DNA from: Thermoascus crustaceus
Taxonomy: Eukaryota > Ascomycota > Eurotiomycetes > Eurotiales > Thermoascaceae
Reading direction: 5' to 3'
Assembly (NCBI GenBank): GCA_001599835.1
Contig: BCIC01000001.1
Location: forward strand, 1,696,761 to 1,760,760
DNA length: 64,000 nucleotides
The notes under the pieces are model-generated. The model searched no databases. It was not told the origin of the DNA and saw only the letters and a program-made list of their open reading frames with translations. A program made the translations under genes and the position numbers. Shown piece after piece: positions 1-12,999 of the stretch; the stretch's first letter is position 1, and each line of letters starts with the position of its first letter.

Positions 1-619
1 ACACAGTAGTGATAATACTGCTCTGTTTACTCTCCGTACGCAAGACTCCGACAGGAGAACTCACTAATCATCCAGAGGATCGCTAGGCGATCAGCAGCCC
101 CACGGGACAGAGAAGGTGTGAAACTAGCTTCGCTCGTACTCCGGGCACATATCTGTTTCATGCAATGATAATCTCGGGAGCTCTGGCTGCGGAATCCGGT
201 CTGCCTCTTACGTAGGCCCGCCGTCTCGAGCTCTATCAGCGACAAAGACGACGTCCACGCCTGCTTTCGTTGTAACTGTACGCTCTCCATCCTCGCTACC
301 GACCCACCGCGAGCTCTCTCTTGCCTCTCCTCGCAGCTCTCTCCATCTCCCATCTTCTCTCCCCTTTCCCTTCTCCTTCCCATGTTCCGTCCTGCCCCTC
401 GTTTTCTCCTGCCTCGCAGCGGCGTGCCTGGCCCTCCAGGCGTAGCGACGCACCTTCAGTTGTCTGCCAACTGCGACCGCAAACGGTCTCCTTCCCCGGG
501 AGCTTATCAGGCCCCTTCGTGGTGCCTGCCGCTCGTCACGGCCGCTGAGCAACCGCTGTGATTGACTCTCAAGCTGCATGGCCGTCGAGACCTGCGGCCC
601 TGCATCGGTATCGTCAACA
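1..619. promoter_or_regulatory. Upstream region and leader of the metallopeptidase gene
   Basis: No gene is visible here. From about 300 to 430 the plus strand is a long pyrimidine-rich tract (mixed CT runs), the usual look of Eurotiales promoters and 5' leaders just before a start codon. Minus-strand open frames across this stretch and into 780 are antisense to the next gene and have a biased, arginine-rich composition, so I do not count them. Confidence 0.5.
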
Positions 620-3303
620 ATGCCTTTCTTCAAGGACCTGCGTCGCCGGTCCAAGACTAGCTTTCGAACCAATACCTCGAACGACTCCCAGTCGCAATCG
701 AACGGCGATGTGACCTCTGGTAAATCTTCGTCCACTCTGGATACGTCGTATAGCTCCAACACTCCTCCGTCTTCCATCAAACCCGACCTGTCCTCCTCCT
801 ATCTTCCCATGAACAGGTCTAATGGCAGCATGAATGGTTCCAGCACGTCTGTGCCGGCCCCTCCACAGCGGCCGGTGCCGATTGCATCCCAATCAAACAG
901 GAACAGCTTTGTTGTACGAAGCCCGATGAGTTTCTCTCCGTGTAATGTTCGATTCGGCACCTTCAGGACCACCGGACTAATGGCTATCTACTACAGGGAG
1001 GCAATGCATCCATGAATGGGTCGTTGAGACCACTTGCTCCGACATCTCCATACGCACCACGCATAATTTCTATTTCTGACAATTCATGGGTATGGAGAAA
1101 GCGTAATTGACCTCTGATCAAAGAGGCCGGAAAGTAATGCTAACTGCGACGGTCTTCGAAACAGGTGCACCAGAAGGTGTTACTTATCTATGGTCAGATT
1201 GCAGACCCAAGACAGCATCCGCTGGACGGAATCTTGACTGTCTTCCATAATCAAGACAGCTTCCCTTCTATCAGCTGGCCTGTCTGTGATTCACATTTTA
1301 AAGCCCTCGTCCATCTTGTACCAGGTCCTAATAGGCTACGCTTTGACTTCACATCGCCCAAGCTGTCTTCAGGAAGCACGACTCATTCGTCATGGCTGAG
1401 TATCAACTACCTTCCGTTGGTCAATTCTCCGCCACTTCACTTGGTCATTCTGCTAGGAAAGGACTCCGATGGCACTTTTGATGCTGTGCCGGAGAGGATA
1501 CAGAGGGAAGGGAACGGCCTTGAGACCGCGATAAAGAAATATCGAATGGCTGCTTATTTATGGCAGGCGTTCACTGGAGAACAGATGTTTCGCCACAACT
1601 TTGGAAGACGGTGTTTCCGTTTCGAAGAAGAGTGGCAGACAGGCACCCTCAGTTGCCGAGATGAGATCACCGGGCACATGAGGAATGAGGCAAAGATTCA
1701 CGTCATCCGTACAGAAAAGACTGTTGCGGAGCTCCGAGATGTCAATATTGCTCAGCAGTATGGCCCCGCGACGAAGAAGGATGAGCTCTTCAAGATCGCC
1801 AAGGAAGCTGTCACGAACTATTTTAAACCCCAACCAGGGCAGAAGCGATACGTATCGGTTTTGCTTCTCGACTCTCATTGGGATAGAAAGCATCAAACCA
1901 TCACCGGCCATGCTGCTCTTGGCTCTGATGGTGGTGATATCAAGATGGCAATATTCGGGTCTCACAGCTTGCAGAGCTATCCGTCCAGTTTTGAAGACGT
2001 CGTTGGAGCATTCAGCGACTGCACTCGAACTGATACAAATTATGTTGCCAACGACTGTGGTGAAGCCGGGAGTAACTGGGAAGCAGCCAATATTGGGATA
2101 GGCGCTCACTTGCACGAAGTCGGCCATCTCTTCGGATGCCCCCATCAGGAGTCTGGCATAATGCTCAGAGACTATGTACGGTTTAACCGCACCTTTACGA
2201 CGAGGGAGCCATTTTCAACCCGCACCAAATGTCCGGGACTGAGGCCGTGCTTGCCTTCTGACGAGTGTGGATGGCATCGTCTCGACACTTTGCGCTTTCG
2301 ATTCCACCCATGTTTCCGGTTACCTAGCGATCCTCCCACCAGCTCAGACGACAGCGTTCAAGTATGGCCTGTGGATGGGAAGATCTTGATTACCGCCGCT
2401 TCCGGCGTCGCGTTTATGGAGATCTATGTCGATGGTGATGATCTTTGTCGTTCCTTTATCGAGTATGTCAACGGTGACTCTGGCAACAGCGGTATCCCGA
2501 AACAGGTAACCGTTACGGAAAGCGAACTGCGGCAACGACTACCCAGCGACAAGAAAATTAAAAGGATACGGCTTGAAATATTCTCAGGTGGCCTTGGCAG
2601 CCATACTGTCCACGACCTCAGCCAGTTGAAGCCGAAACACTCGCTAGTGAAACTCCCCAATGGGCAGGCTGGTTATAAGGGCAGTAGATTGGGCTTCTCT
2701 CAAATGGAAGGAACCCAGTCTGAGCAAGTTATTCTGGAATGTGCAATCAATCAGAAAAAGCTTTTGACTTCTATCAAAGTCTATCACGGCTACGCGTTGG
2801 ATGGCCTAGAGTTCTTCTACGAGGATTCTACCAGTCAGCTCTTTGGAAAACGAGGAGGCAAACCCGGTGGTGACGAGTTTGTTCTAGGTAGGATTTCACA
2901 GGCGTCGTGTTCAGATTCCCACCTTTGCAATAGCTGTTTCTGACGAAGGTCTTGAAATTTGCATTAGATACTCGACGCGGAGAGATTCTCCTGGGTTTCT
3001 ATGTTAGAGCTGGCCTTTGGATTGACGGGATCGAAATCCTCACAAGCTTGGGAAGGAAATCAGGCGTGTTTGGGAACGCAAAGGGGGGTTCTGGGTATGT
3101 ATCCACTGGCCACATTTGACGGGTATTCCATGATGCCTGGTTCATATCCGAGCAATTTGGGCTTGTTCTACAGTGAATCTTCTGCTAACAGGCTTCGTCT
3201 CTCAAGACATACTTTGATACCACCAAGGGGCTACAGCATTGCAGGAGTTTCGGGTTCGTGCGGACCTTGGGTTGATGGTTTCTCGTTGATAATTACTCGT
3301 TAA
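620..3303 (+). CDS. Zinc metallopeptidase (YIL108W-like) with C-terminal jacalin-like lectin domain
   Basis: Predicted metallopeptidase of the fungal family that includes yeast YIL108W (Pfam Metallopep), about 790 residues. My exon model is 620-941, 1001-1089, 1165-2887, 2968-3094 and 3192-3303; all phases close. The start is the ATG reading MPFFKDLRRRSK; another in-frame ATG lies at 578. Residues 1-130 are Ser/Thr/Asn-rich and probably disordered. The zinc site is HEVGHLFGCPH near residue 453, a HExxHxxGxxH motif with the catalytic glutamate present. From about residue 620 the chain looks like a jacalin-type beta-prism: GQAGYKGSRLGF, then FYVRAGLWIDGIEIL, then GPWVDGFSLI near the end. There is no signal peptide, so a cytosolic site is likely. 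The substrate is not known. The family call is strong; the first splice acceptor (996 versus 1000) was chosen by frame. Confidence 0.88.
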
Positions 3304-6300
3304 TATGGGCCACTTGTAACTGCGACCTCATAACTCGGACACCGAAACAAGTTAATCCTTCCATAAACGCTATCGGAGCAGCAGTTTCTTCGGTCACTTG
3401 GGAGTTCATAGATTTTTCTGGTCACGTTTCTCGGCTGTCGAGGAATAACCTAGCATTCTTCGGTGATCCAGCAGATCTGGCACTACTAGTCGATCTTTCG
3501 CTGGGAAGCATCCACCTCTTGCAGTTTGGTCGCACGCTACTTATGGGTAGCTGTAATGGTGACAATCGATCACTTCCTGGCTGCGTAATCTCTTTTTCTG
3601 TCATTTACATTAGGCGGCACAGTGCATGAATTCAGGGCAAGGCATACGTGAAGATTACAAATATTCTATCCCAGTACATCTCATTGATTTCATTCCTCCT
3701 GGTCCATTGTTGCTACTTCTGGATTCCCCAGTTTTCTCTCCAAGGTGGCGCTCTGAAGTTGTGGATTTCCGTTTTGTGTTTTTTTTTTTAGGTCATGCAG
3801 CAAACCTATGCTGCCATAAACATAGACGCGCGCAGTCAGGTATTGTGGGTTACTGATAGTGAACAGTGGTTGGTTCATGGCTGGCTGATAAGTGAGATTG
3901 ATTGAAGGTATTTCTCCAGGAATACACAGTTAATTGTCAGTTAGATGAATTGGTAGCCGCATCCTCGCATCTCCGGGTCCCTTCCCTGATTTTCCGTTGG
4001 AACCATCTGCAAGGGCATCCAAGAAGATAATCCCAGTCCCAGAGAATAGAAGAATAAGTGTTTCTTGCTGGACGTAAATTGGCGGATTGGTAAATTCTTG
4101 CTGGAAATCAATTCTGTGGTGTTGGGTTTCCCTGAGTGGGTTCTGGTGGTGAGGCAAAGTTAGGAAGTTAGGGCGGTTCTTGTTAGGTGCCGTACAATAC
4201 AAACTCGTGTATTGTCTGTGAATGAGATGAAATGGAAAGAAAGATCAGGTGATGTATGTCGGGTTGGGGCAGGGTAGGGAGGGAACTGTTCTGAAGCATG
4301 TTGTAGAATGGAAGGACCTTCGATACTAAGTGTACTGTACATGAGAGATGACTGTATATTACCCAAGTTCCGGGATGGACGAAGACAACTGGGTTTAATC
4401 GACGAGCGAGGCTGATGACTAGGTATCTTCTCTGTCGCTGATCAAATCACAGGCAATTCACAATCGCTCAAGTGGAAAAGAAAGCAGATGACGACGTCAC
4501 CCCCATGTGCAAATAGGGCTGAGCGTTGAAAGCGGTGACAATACCAAGATATTTATAAATAGTGAAATAGAATAGAAATAGATGGAGAAGGTGGCAGCAA
4601 TATGGGCTTCTAAGCGTCATTAAGGTTCATCAGTGACTTGGCTCCTCACTTAGCTTCTTTATATCTCCGAAGGGGAATCCCGATGCAAGTGATAGGTGCA
4701 GCTGAAGAAATGCAAAGGTACTACCCCGTACATACAGGATCGACCCCTAAGTGACAGGATAGAATCTTCGAAAAGAAAAAAGATCGCCTGCGATGTGCCG
4801 CCAAGAGAGGCGGATCCCGGCGGGATGAGAGTGAGACGGATGGAAAGGAATGAGTAGGTAGAGTGACCATGGGGATCTTCAGCTTATAAGTACTCAGTGC
4901 TAGGTCGTGTATATTAGATTACAGACTTAAGTTATCTGCCATCGTACATCTATGGTGGACCGGAGTGTCAGCCATCACATATGGTGAACGCTTGATGGTA
5001 TTCTAGATACTTAGAGGGTCCAAGAATCAGACATTCCTGTTCTCCCCGAATCTCATAGTCCTCTCGTTCCGGAGAAAATGTGCGAGATGAAGCTCAAAGT
5101 AACCAACCCTTCCTGCGCGAACCTACTTGAAGACTCCTCCCCAAAGATTTATATACACCGCCGATGAAAAAAAAAATTTTTTTATGTTAATATAACTTTT
5201 TTACCAACGTCACCAAGTATATCACTTTTGCTATTTTTATGATCAGGACTTACTTCGTTGGAATCTATAGCCTTTTATAATGCATAATTATCTTTCAGAA
5301 TTCTGTAAAATAATGTTCTGGTAGAATAGCAAGCTGTCAAGTTGCTGAAATGTGGGTCCACACTAAGATAAATATTTCACAAGAAGTGTATTGCAATATC
5401 CTGTCTGTTTCTTAATTCCGAGAGGACTCGACTCCCAGCACCCCTGGAAGGACATAGTCGACTCAGGTCCTGGACCGTCCTTCTATCATTACTCTATATA
5501 CACTACTGTACCGGACAACACTGACCCTCGTATACCATTCATCTAGGCTATCTAAAATGCTTATTCTCTGACAAGCAATGTATCTATTAACAAGAGTGCT
5601 GTTCTATCTGTACATGCTGAGCAACTCTGTGAGCCAGAGAAACTTGATACTACTCAAGAGATCACCAAACCTCATCTGGAATTGTGAATCGTTTTCATAT
5701 ACAATAATGCAGCAATCTACCTACTGACCTTTCTGCCAATACACCCATTCATTAGTTTCAACAATTACTTGCCACTTAACCAAAACCCGGTTCCTGTTAA
5801 AGAGACTTGTTTGATTCGACTTTGAAGTTTTGGATCCGCACATAGCATGTACCTTATCCTAGGAAGAAGAACTTGGAGATGAATCTACTGTTACGAGTTC
5901 AAATAGTTATAGCAGTGATAGCCTACGTACAGTACAGTACAGCACTCTTGTACAGCTGGGGAGCTCAAGCGACCAAAGAGTATGTTCAAGGCACAAAGCC
6001 CGCCAAGGGAGCCTATAATGCAGCATTTCTTGTCTAATACGGACGGGATGCAGCTTTCTGGTCAGTAAACAAGGCAGAGCAGATCCATCAGGCGCTGCTG
6101 TATGTGTCACAAGTACTGTTCCACCTTCGTGCACTACCTATGCAGCACAGGATGCTCCTGTAAAGGAAAGCTTATCTACGATTGATGACTGCTGACACAT
6201 TTAAATGCATGCTCATGTATTCGATAAAATGGACTACGAGAATTTTTCATCAGGCTGAGTAACTACAGAACCCGTTGAGACTAAGACTGCGCATGACAAC

Positions 6301-7034
6301 AGCTCTATGTATTTACATACTTAATCCAAGACGAGTTCTCGACTTCAAATGTCCCGGGAGTTCGTGGGCCAGAATCCAATCCACCTTAGGATTCAGAACC
6401 AGCACTCCCAATAGAGAATTTTATGCAAAGAAAAAAAAAACCTTTGTAAACAGATAAATTGGTAACAGAACTGATGGTCCTCAGCTCTGCTCAGCTACTA
6501 GCTGGAGCCCCTTGCTCCATCCCGGATGCAGTACATAAGACCTGCCTGCATCAAATCTAAATCTTCCGATTCAGCGCGTTTATTATCAAAGTTGTGTAGA
6601 CAACACGACACGACACCGGTGTCCATCGTCTCCCTTCTCCCTCTATAAGCAATAAGTCCTTTGTATATTGCAATTATTAAATTAAATTATCTAATGGAGG
6701 TACTTTATTCTACTCTATCTTTTATCCTACTTTAATTTGAGTCTTGCTTAATCTTTGTATATTTTTTAAAACTAAGTAGTTTTTCTTCCTAACATCCCCT
6801 CTCAGTTCCAGTCCCAGCTTCCATCCTATCTATCTATCGTACTTAACCTATTTCCAATGGAACTTAGCGGTTCTATTTAGACTAGACTGAGACTAACTAC
6901 CATATCGATAATAGGTAGGTTCTGTAGCAGTCTCACTGTGTTCAACACGTTATTCAATTGGAAGGTGGCTTCATTTTGGGTTAGGCTGGTATGGGGTGTA
7001 ATTGCGTTTTGGGATAAAACCTCATTTAAACACA
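3304..7034. other. Gene-poor spacer with AT-rich patches
   Basis: No open frame here is longer than about 90 codons and none resembles a protein I know. Two patches are clearly richer in A and T than the surroundings. One is about 5160-5420, starting with an A-run followed directly by a T-run. The other is about 6650-6800, with many TTA and CTA words on the plus strand. Both could be old mutated repeats, but I see no terminal repeats or transposase fragment. The first 500 bases are probably the 3' end of the metallopeptidase transcript. Confidence 0.4.
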
Positions 7035-8068
7035 CTATTCCATAAAAGAACATGAACATATACTCCCATCCTGCAAAACTCTACGCAGCACATTGGTTGC
7101 GGGCGGAGTGAGTAGACTTGATGATGGGAACGCCCTAAACACAGGAAAGTGTTCCAGCCTTCGGAAAACTGCACTCATCATCAATGTATGAACGACGAGC
7201 TCCTTCGTCACTTCTTGTATGACATGATTCTTCAGATCAGATCGGTAGGTCTGTAGAATTAGTCTTATAATCTGGTAATATTTGATGTAGAGTACGCATA
7301 TCTTAAAGAGAAAAGTCACAAGTGCATCAACCACACCAGGCTGCCCGTTTGTGATTGAATAGAGGTACTCACGAGCGGAAAGCTCTATCTGAAATTCGGT
7401 AGGCCGCTTCGAGCATAACCTGTTTACTGCGTCTTCAAATTCTTTGGGATTATAGAACATACAAATATCCGGTGAATCTGGAATATGAGACACGGTGATG
7501 GAGACACGCTGCTTAGGACCGAAATGGACGGGGGTGCTTCCAAAGGGATATTCCGCAGGTCCAGTTGTGGGGCTTCCATACGATGAAAAGAGACAGAACT
7601 TTGCCCCCGAAGTACGGCCGCTTTGTGTCTTGATAATACCAAGCCAGAATGCGGAGTCCTGATAGGATTGTTGGGCTTCGTCGAGTATGAAAACTATATG
7701 CTTGTGAAGAACGTTTGTGAGATTGTACCTCTTTATAGCCAACTGTGTTGCACGCTGTAGCAAGATGCATCGTCGGGTCGGGAATGTTGTGCCAACCTGT
7801 CAAGAAGACAACACGCCGTCCACGGAGGTGTTAGTACTGCTGTAAGAGATACGTGATACTGGTCTTTCCAGAGGCTGGAGTCCCTCTAACATGAACAACT
7901 CCGTACTCGTCCAATAGACCAGCAAGCTTCGCGACAGTGTCAACGCGTGGGGAAACATCTTCCAGAATTGACGGTTCATATGGGAGAGAAGTTCCTGCAA
8001 ATGATTAATGGAATCGATAGGCTTTAAAGGGGAGTCATGCACTTACCATAATCCCCATGTAACGACAT
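7035..8068 (-). pseudogene. Broken P-loop NTPase gene
   Basis: Read from 8068 downwards, a short first exon (8047-8068, beginning MSLHGDY) splices with good GT and AG signals to an exon starting at 7994. That exon encodes a Walker A motif, VVHVRGTPASGKTS. An in-frame TAA follows at 7831-7833. The same frame then carries on with HLRGRRVVFLTGWHN until about 7765, where a one-base shift moves the coding to another frame. Coding resumes with the Walker B-like IVFILDEAQQSYQDSAFW and runs on for about 200 residues. It crosses an in-frame 45 nt intron (7251-7295) before ending at a stop at 7035. The gene therefore has an intact layout but one nonsense codon and one frameshift, and it probably lacks its 3' part. 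I recall similar NTPases in families of many Aspergillus paralogues, possibly related to Crinkler-type or STAND NTPases, but cannot confirm this. Confidence 0.75.
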
Positions 8069-10384
8069 GAGATGCCCGCATTCATCTCAGACTTCCACAG
8101 TGGTGTTGCCGTTAGTAATGCAAGATCCAGAAATGCAACTGCATTTGTGACCACTTTTGGATATGAAGGTGCAAGGACCCATGGTGATCTGTATTGTACG
8201 TGGAGGCAAGGCCGTCTCTGGTATTCTTGAGGGGGTTACTAGAAGGACGCTTAAGTGAGGAGGGTGGTAGAGAAAGGAATCAGCGGATCGTTCAATATCA
8301 ATCTACTTGATACCTTTCGCTATCTAATATTGTCGCCGGCGTAGCTTACTTCATACTAGCACTAGGTCAAGGCTTAGGAGATATCTCAACTTTGGAATTA
8401 TTTTCCTTTTATTTATTTAACCTTCAATAATATATCTGCAGGTCCTGCTGCAACAATAGCGACATAGCCCACGCGTCCGTGCCTACTACCTAATTGTGCT
8501 GTATGTACCTGAGCCACAGCGCGTCGTACTATATAGACTCGTAGTAATAATAACTCCAGAACATAATGGTCAGACAAGCAGCATACGTAGATCATATCGG
8601 TATATCGTATCCACATCCGTCATGTACTCTGCGTAAGCCATCAAGCCGCGTGTCCCGTGCGCAAGGTCCATGTATCCCGGCTACCTACCTAAACAAGCAG
8701 GTGGCCCTGGATAGCCGTGCGGCTATGCCCGTTGTTTGAACGGTTTTACTTTTGCAGAATGCAGCATGCTCTGTCGTTCGGGATTCGGAACCCGGAAGGT
8801 GGAACCCGGCGCGGACAGTGACGTCATATCCCGGCGCTGGGATCACCTTCCCCGCTCGGTGCAATAATAGAGTGCCTAATCTGCTGATCCTGTATATATG
8901 TAATGCTGGCAGCTTCTTCCAAAGCTTGCTTCGGATTGATCCCGCTCTTGCAGCAATAGTTCGCATTTCAAAAACCTGCTCGAGCTCGGGGCTCCATCAA
9001 GTCCATGCTCAGGCTGAGCTCTCGTGTGTCCTGGCCTCGAACAGTGGGGCGGATGGGATCCACACTGCTTGAGGGCGCGGGCTCGGCGCAGGTGCCGGTC
9101 CCCCGAGTCGACGAATCGTTGCAGCCGCCCCCATGCTCCATCACCACCCGCCCTCAGAGCTACTGCGTTATTTCCTTGCTTCTGTCTGGGGTCTATCATC
9201 AGAGATCTATCATTTAATTTTAATCTCCGGCATTGGCCCGGCTCCCTGTGGATCAATTCCCCTTGAGAAATCCTGCCAAGATCGCTGCACTATAAGCCCG
9301 TGCGCGGACTTGGACAGAAAAAAGAAGGGGAAAAAAGTTTTCCTGTCCAGGAAAAGACAACTCAGCAGGGTATTTTCTGTATATCCTATACCTATGCTGC
9401 TGCAGCTATACACATCTGCTCAACAGACGCATCCAACGCCTCTCAACCACCCAACCCTGGAGGCAGATTCCAGACTTTCTCTGACACACGTGACAAGAAT
9501 CATGGCTGTCGGAAGAGGACAAAAAAAGGCTCGACAATCAAAGAGAGTGAGACCTGAGGGTTGTGTCATGCAAGCGGGGGCAGAGAGAAAAGAGGATGAA
9601 AAAAGAAGTTAGTCTTATATAGCTATAAACTAGAAAAAAATTGGGGTATCAACTTCGTGTGCTTCATCCCAGAACATTGTGTAAAACAAGAACAGAAAAT
9701 GTGGTTTCAGACGCACCACGCACCGAAACCAGGGTCATTACATGCTATAGAAACAAAAGGGTACGTTTTCCTGCCGTTGCCCGGGGACCCGTGTATCGCC
9801 TCCAGGGGATTGTCAACGCCATTTTGGGAGCTCGTCAACACATGCATCAAAATCAACAAACCAGACCGCATAAACGTGGGTATCATTGCTCGGAGACTCG
9901 TGTATTATCCCCGTACTCAACCCCCCGTGGAGAAGAAGAGAAAGAACACAACCCAGATATAAACTCATAACCGCATGAGAGAACCAGAGGTACGTCGCAT
10001 AAAACATGTACAGTCACGCGCGACTGGTGAGATCATCGCACAGACTAGGATAAACATCGGACCACCCGTCAGAGGGCGCGTGCGAAGTAATAAGGATAAT
10101 AATTTCAAGGGTCATAGAATCGCCCACGACACTCATAACCCAGTGCACGTGTATGACTCTGGGACAGTGTCGAAGGTGGCAAAATGCAGCAGAAACCGAT
10201 CCACCCATGACAGGCTTCTGTCGTCTCAGAGCCGGTCATTCATTGTTCAGCTGCATCGAAACTAGCAATCATAAAAAGTATGTAGCCCAGCCAGAAGAGA
10301 CGAACATGGGGGGGTAGGCAGCAACAAATATGAAGACAATCTATGCAACGCGTATGTAACCTTAGATGCGGGTCTATTATCGTC
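8069..10384. other. Spacer between the NTPase pseudogene and the CP2 factor gene
   Basis: I see no supported gene. Several overlapping open frames of 60-160 codons lie at 8750-9970 on both strands, but they overlap one another, lack a family signature and have no convincing splice signals. The last few hundred bases are likely the 3' untranslated region and terminator of the minus-strand factor gene ending at 10385. Confidence 0.4.
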
Positions 10385-12999
10385 CTAGTAGGTTAGTTTG
10401 ACCTCGACTGCAGAGTCAGGGTTGGCGATAGGATCTTCGACCCGTGAGGCATCGGAGAACTCAGCGACCATATCCTGACCGTCAGGAAGTTCTCGCACCA
10501 CATCGTCATCGACCATAATCTTCAGGCCATCTTGGTTAACACGAAGCACCCGGACGATCCGTCCAGGGTCGATTTGCTGCTTCTCTGAAATCTTGTTCAT
10601 GAAATCCCTGACGGTGCGTTCGCTAAGATAGATGGCTCGGTAGTAGTCGTCGATTTGCTGGTCACTTCCCGTCGGAAAACGGACATAGAAGCATGCAACT
10701 ATGAACTGGTTAGTAGAAATCCTGAGTCGCGTGGCCGGAGCTACTCACTCGGCTTCGGCGGTCGCTCTGACGGAGGCCTGTAAGTAGGGTCGATGTCAAG
10801 CGCCTCGATGAACCCATTCGACATGTTCGATCCTTCCGTTGGAAGCTTTTGAACCTTGATTGGCCGATTCGAGAGCATCGTCGGCCCAGAAACAAAAGAA
10901 TTCTCCGACTGATGTCCAGAGACACTTAACCGGTCCCTCGAACTATCTCGCGACTTGTAGTGATGGAGAGTCGACAGACGAACTGGGGAATTCATAGACA
11001 CGCTGCTGTTTGTTGGGGAGACGACGTTCGAAATTCCTGAAGTGGCGTCGATGCTAGGTCGTGATTCCCGGGCCTCGAGCTTGATAAAGTCGTGGGACTC
11101 GCCAGGCAAGCTGACTGGGAACAAGTCCGGATCGTCCTGCTCATCACCTCTGAGGTTGAGAACGCTCACCGGTCGAGTAGACGAGAACATATCCTGCATC
11201 ATCGCCAATTTCAGATGGAGGTCTTCCTCGATCGAAAGTTTGCCGGAGACGTCATTCTGCGAATCCATTGACCAGGTCCTCTTGTGCTTCTGAATCTTCA
11301 GCGGCCGGTTGTCTGTACCTTTGATAGAAATGGTGCCGCTGCTGCGCTTTCGCTTCCCGAAATTGGCTCCTAGTTCAGCCTGTGCAATTTGTTGCTTGAG
11401 CTTGTCAATCGTCTTCTTGACGTGGGCAACGTCGTTGGACAGCTTCCGTTCCGCACCGTGGTCACGGAACAGCTTCACTTTACAATAGCACACTTCTGCC
11501 TCGTTCCCGACACCGGGGTCTACGTTGTTAGGAGACAACATCTCTGTCTTTGCACACAGCCTAACAGGAATCCCCTTGACACCTTTCGAATGACTGAAGT
11601 CAGTCGAGAGAAAGTTGAAGCGAACAGATATCGCACAGTCAGAGGACCCGGTTACCGGGTTAGGAGTCCACGTCACACAGAATCCGTCAAACGAAGCACT
11701 CTCCAGCTCGATCTGGGGATGCCTATGTTCTTCATCTCCACCCTGGATCGGATCAACATATTCTACAGCCAGAAGCTTCCCGCCTCGTTGGTGTGCCTCG
11801 TTTGACCCACGGCCCTCCTTCCACAACTGCCAGCAAGCTGCGGGTTTCGACCGCTGCTGTTCGTCTTCGAAAGACACTCTAACATATGTTCGATATTTGA
11901 CAGGTTGCGACGCATAGTTCGGCGGTGGGCCTGTATCCACCACGGATAGTGAATAAGCTTGTCCTTTGTTCAAGTAAGTCACTGGGATCTCGTCCGGTTG
12001 TCTGATCATTGCGGTCGGGGCACGAAGCGTCGCGTTATACCGAAATCTAGGCACATAATCAGATCTGTTCGTCTAGGATCGCAAAGTGTGGTTGGAGGTC
12101 CAAACTTACTTTTCCCCTACCGCGGGATGGATATCCATGGGCTCGGAAAAGTCGGGTACAGGTGGAGCGACGTTCAAGGGCGCGCTCACCTGCATATTCA
12201 CACCGTCCAGCGGTGCCTCTTCAGCTGACTTATCCAGAGGGTCATGAGCTGAATCTCGATGGACGAACGTGCTTGGCGCGTAAGACGTTTGCTGCCCGAA
12301 CGGATTCAGGTTCTGAAACTGCTGTGGGAGGTACTGATGGTGGAAATGATGCAGGTTCATCTCCGCTGTAGGATCAAGTGGAAGAGGGTCGCTAATTGGA
12401 TTGGGAATAGAAAGCGGAGCCACAAGATTCAACCCCAAGGTAGGCGTGTGTAGGTCACCGGCCGGGTGATGATTAATAGTATTCATGCCACCGGCGTCGG
12501 GTGTATAATAACCGGGAGGCTGGTTTGCAAGCGACATAAACGCAAAGGAGTTGGGATCCATAAGAGAAGGGGTAAATCGGAAATCCTGCAAGGCTCCAGG
12601 GTTGGGATCGTTAAGTTTGACGTCCTCATCCCCCGTGACTGGCCTAAATAAGGAATTCGCAATCAGCACAGGCGAATTGGATCGAATGAGGCGTGGGAGA
12701 CGACGACGGGGATTGTAGGGTGCAGGTGCAGATACGGCGAGAGGGCGTACCTAGCTGGCATCACTGGCTCGACGACAGCTGGGTCCAGCGATGTTGCGTT
12801 GCAGGTGGCCTCTGAAAGAGAGGTCGACGCGCCAGTAACGATATGGGGAAACGTCTCCTTGAAGCTGCAGATAAGCTCTTCATCCGGTTTCTGGGAAGTT
12901 CTTCTGCGTCGCCAAGGTGTCAGCTGCCGTCTAAATCCAACAACTTCATGAATTCAACCCGTCTGAGAGAAGCGCGCAATCATACCTGTTGCGAAACAT
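10385..12999 (-). CDS. CP2/grainyhead-family transcription factor
   Basis: Predicted DNA-binding factor of the CP2 (grainyhead/LSF) family, 776 residues, acting in the nucleus. The minus-strand exons are 12986-12999, 12751-12903, 12643-12751-side exon 12110-12643, 10749-12064 and 10385-10698, with all phases closing. The first exon encodes only MFRN plus part of an Arg codon; it splices to a segment containing RTSQKPDEELICSFKETF. Residues 60-230 are rich in Pro, Asn and His and resemble an activation region. The CP2 immunoglobulin-like DNA-binding domain starts near residue 235 (PRFRYNATLRAPTAM) and continues through CVTWTPNPVTGSSDCAISVR to about 400. A Ser-rich linker follows. The last exon (CFYVRFPTGSDQQID, YYRAIYLSERTV) matches the C-terminal oligomerisation region of the family. 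Neurospora relatives act in conidial separation and wall remodelling; that role here is inference. Confidence 0.9.

Noticed and set aside
208..780. Minus-strand frame of 190 codons over the start of the metallopeptidase gene
   Set aside because: Antisense to a well-supported coding exon and its leader; arginine-rich composition typical of a shadow frame.
1558..2145. Minus-strand frame of 195 codons inside the metallopeptidase
   Set aside because: Exact antisense shadow of the catalytic exon.
7251..7295. Apparent lost splice donor in the NTPase pseudogene
   Set aside because: A valid in-phase GT-AG intron of 45 bases exists slightly downstream, so this is not a lesion.
9133..9612. Plus-strand frame of 159 codons
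   Set aside because: Overlaps other frames on both strands, no recognisable content, Lys/Arg-rich end.
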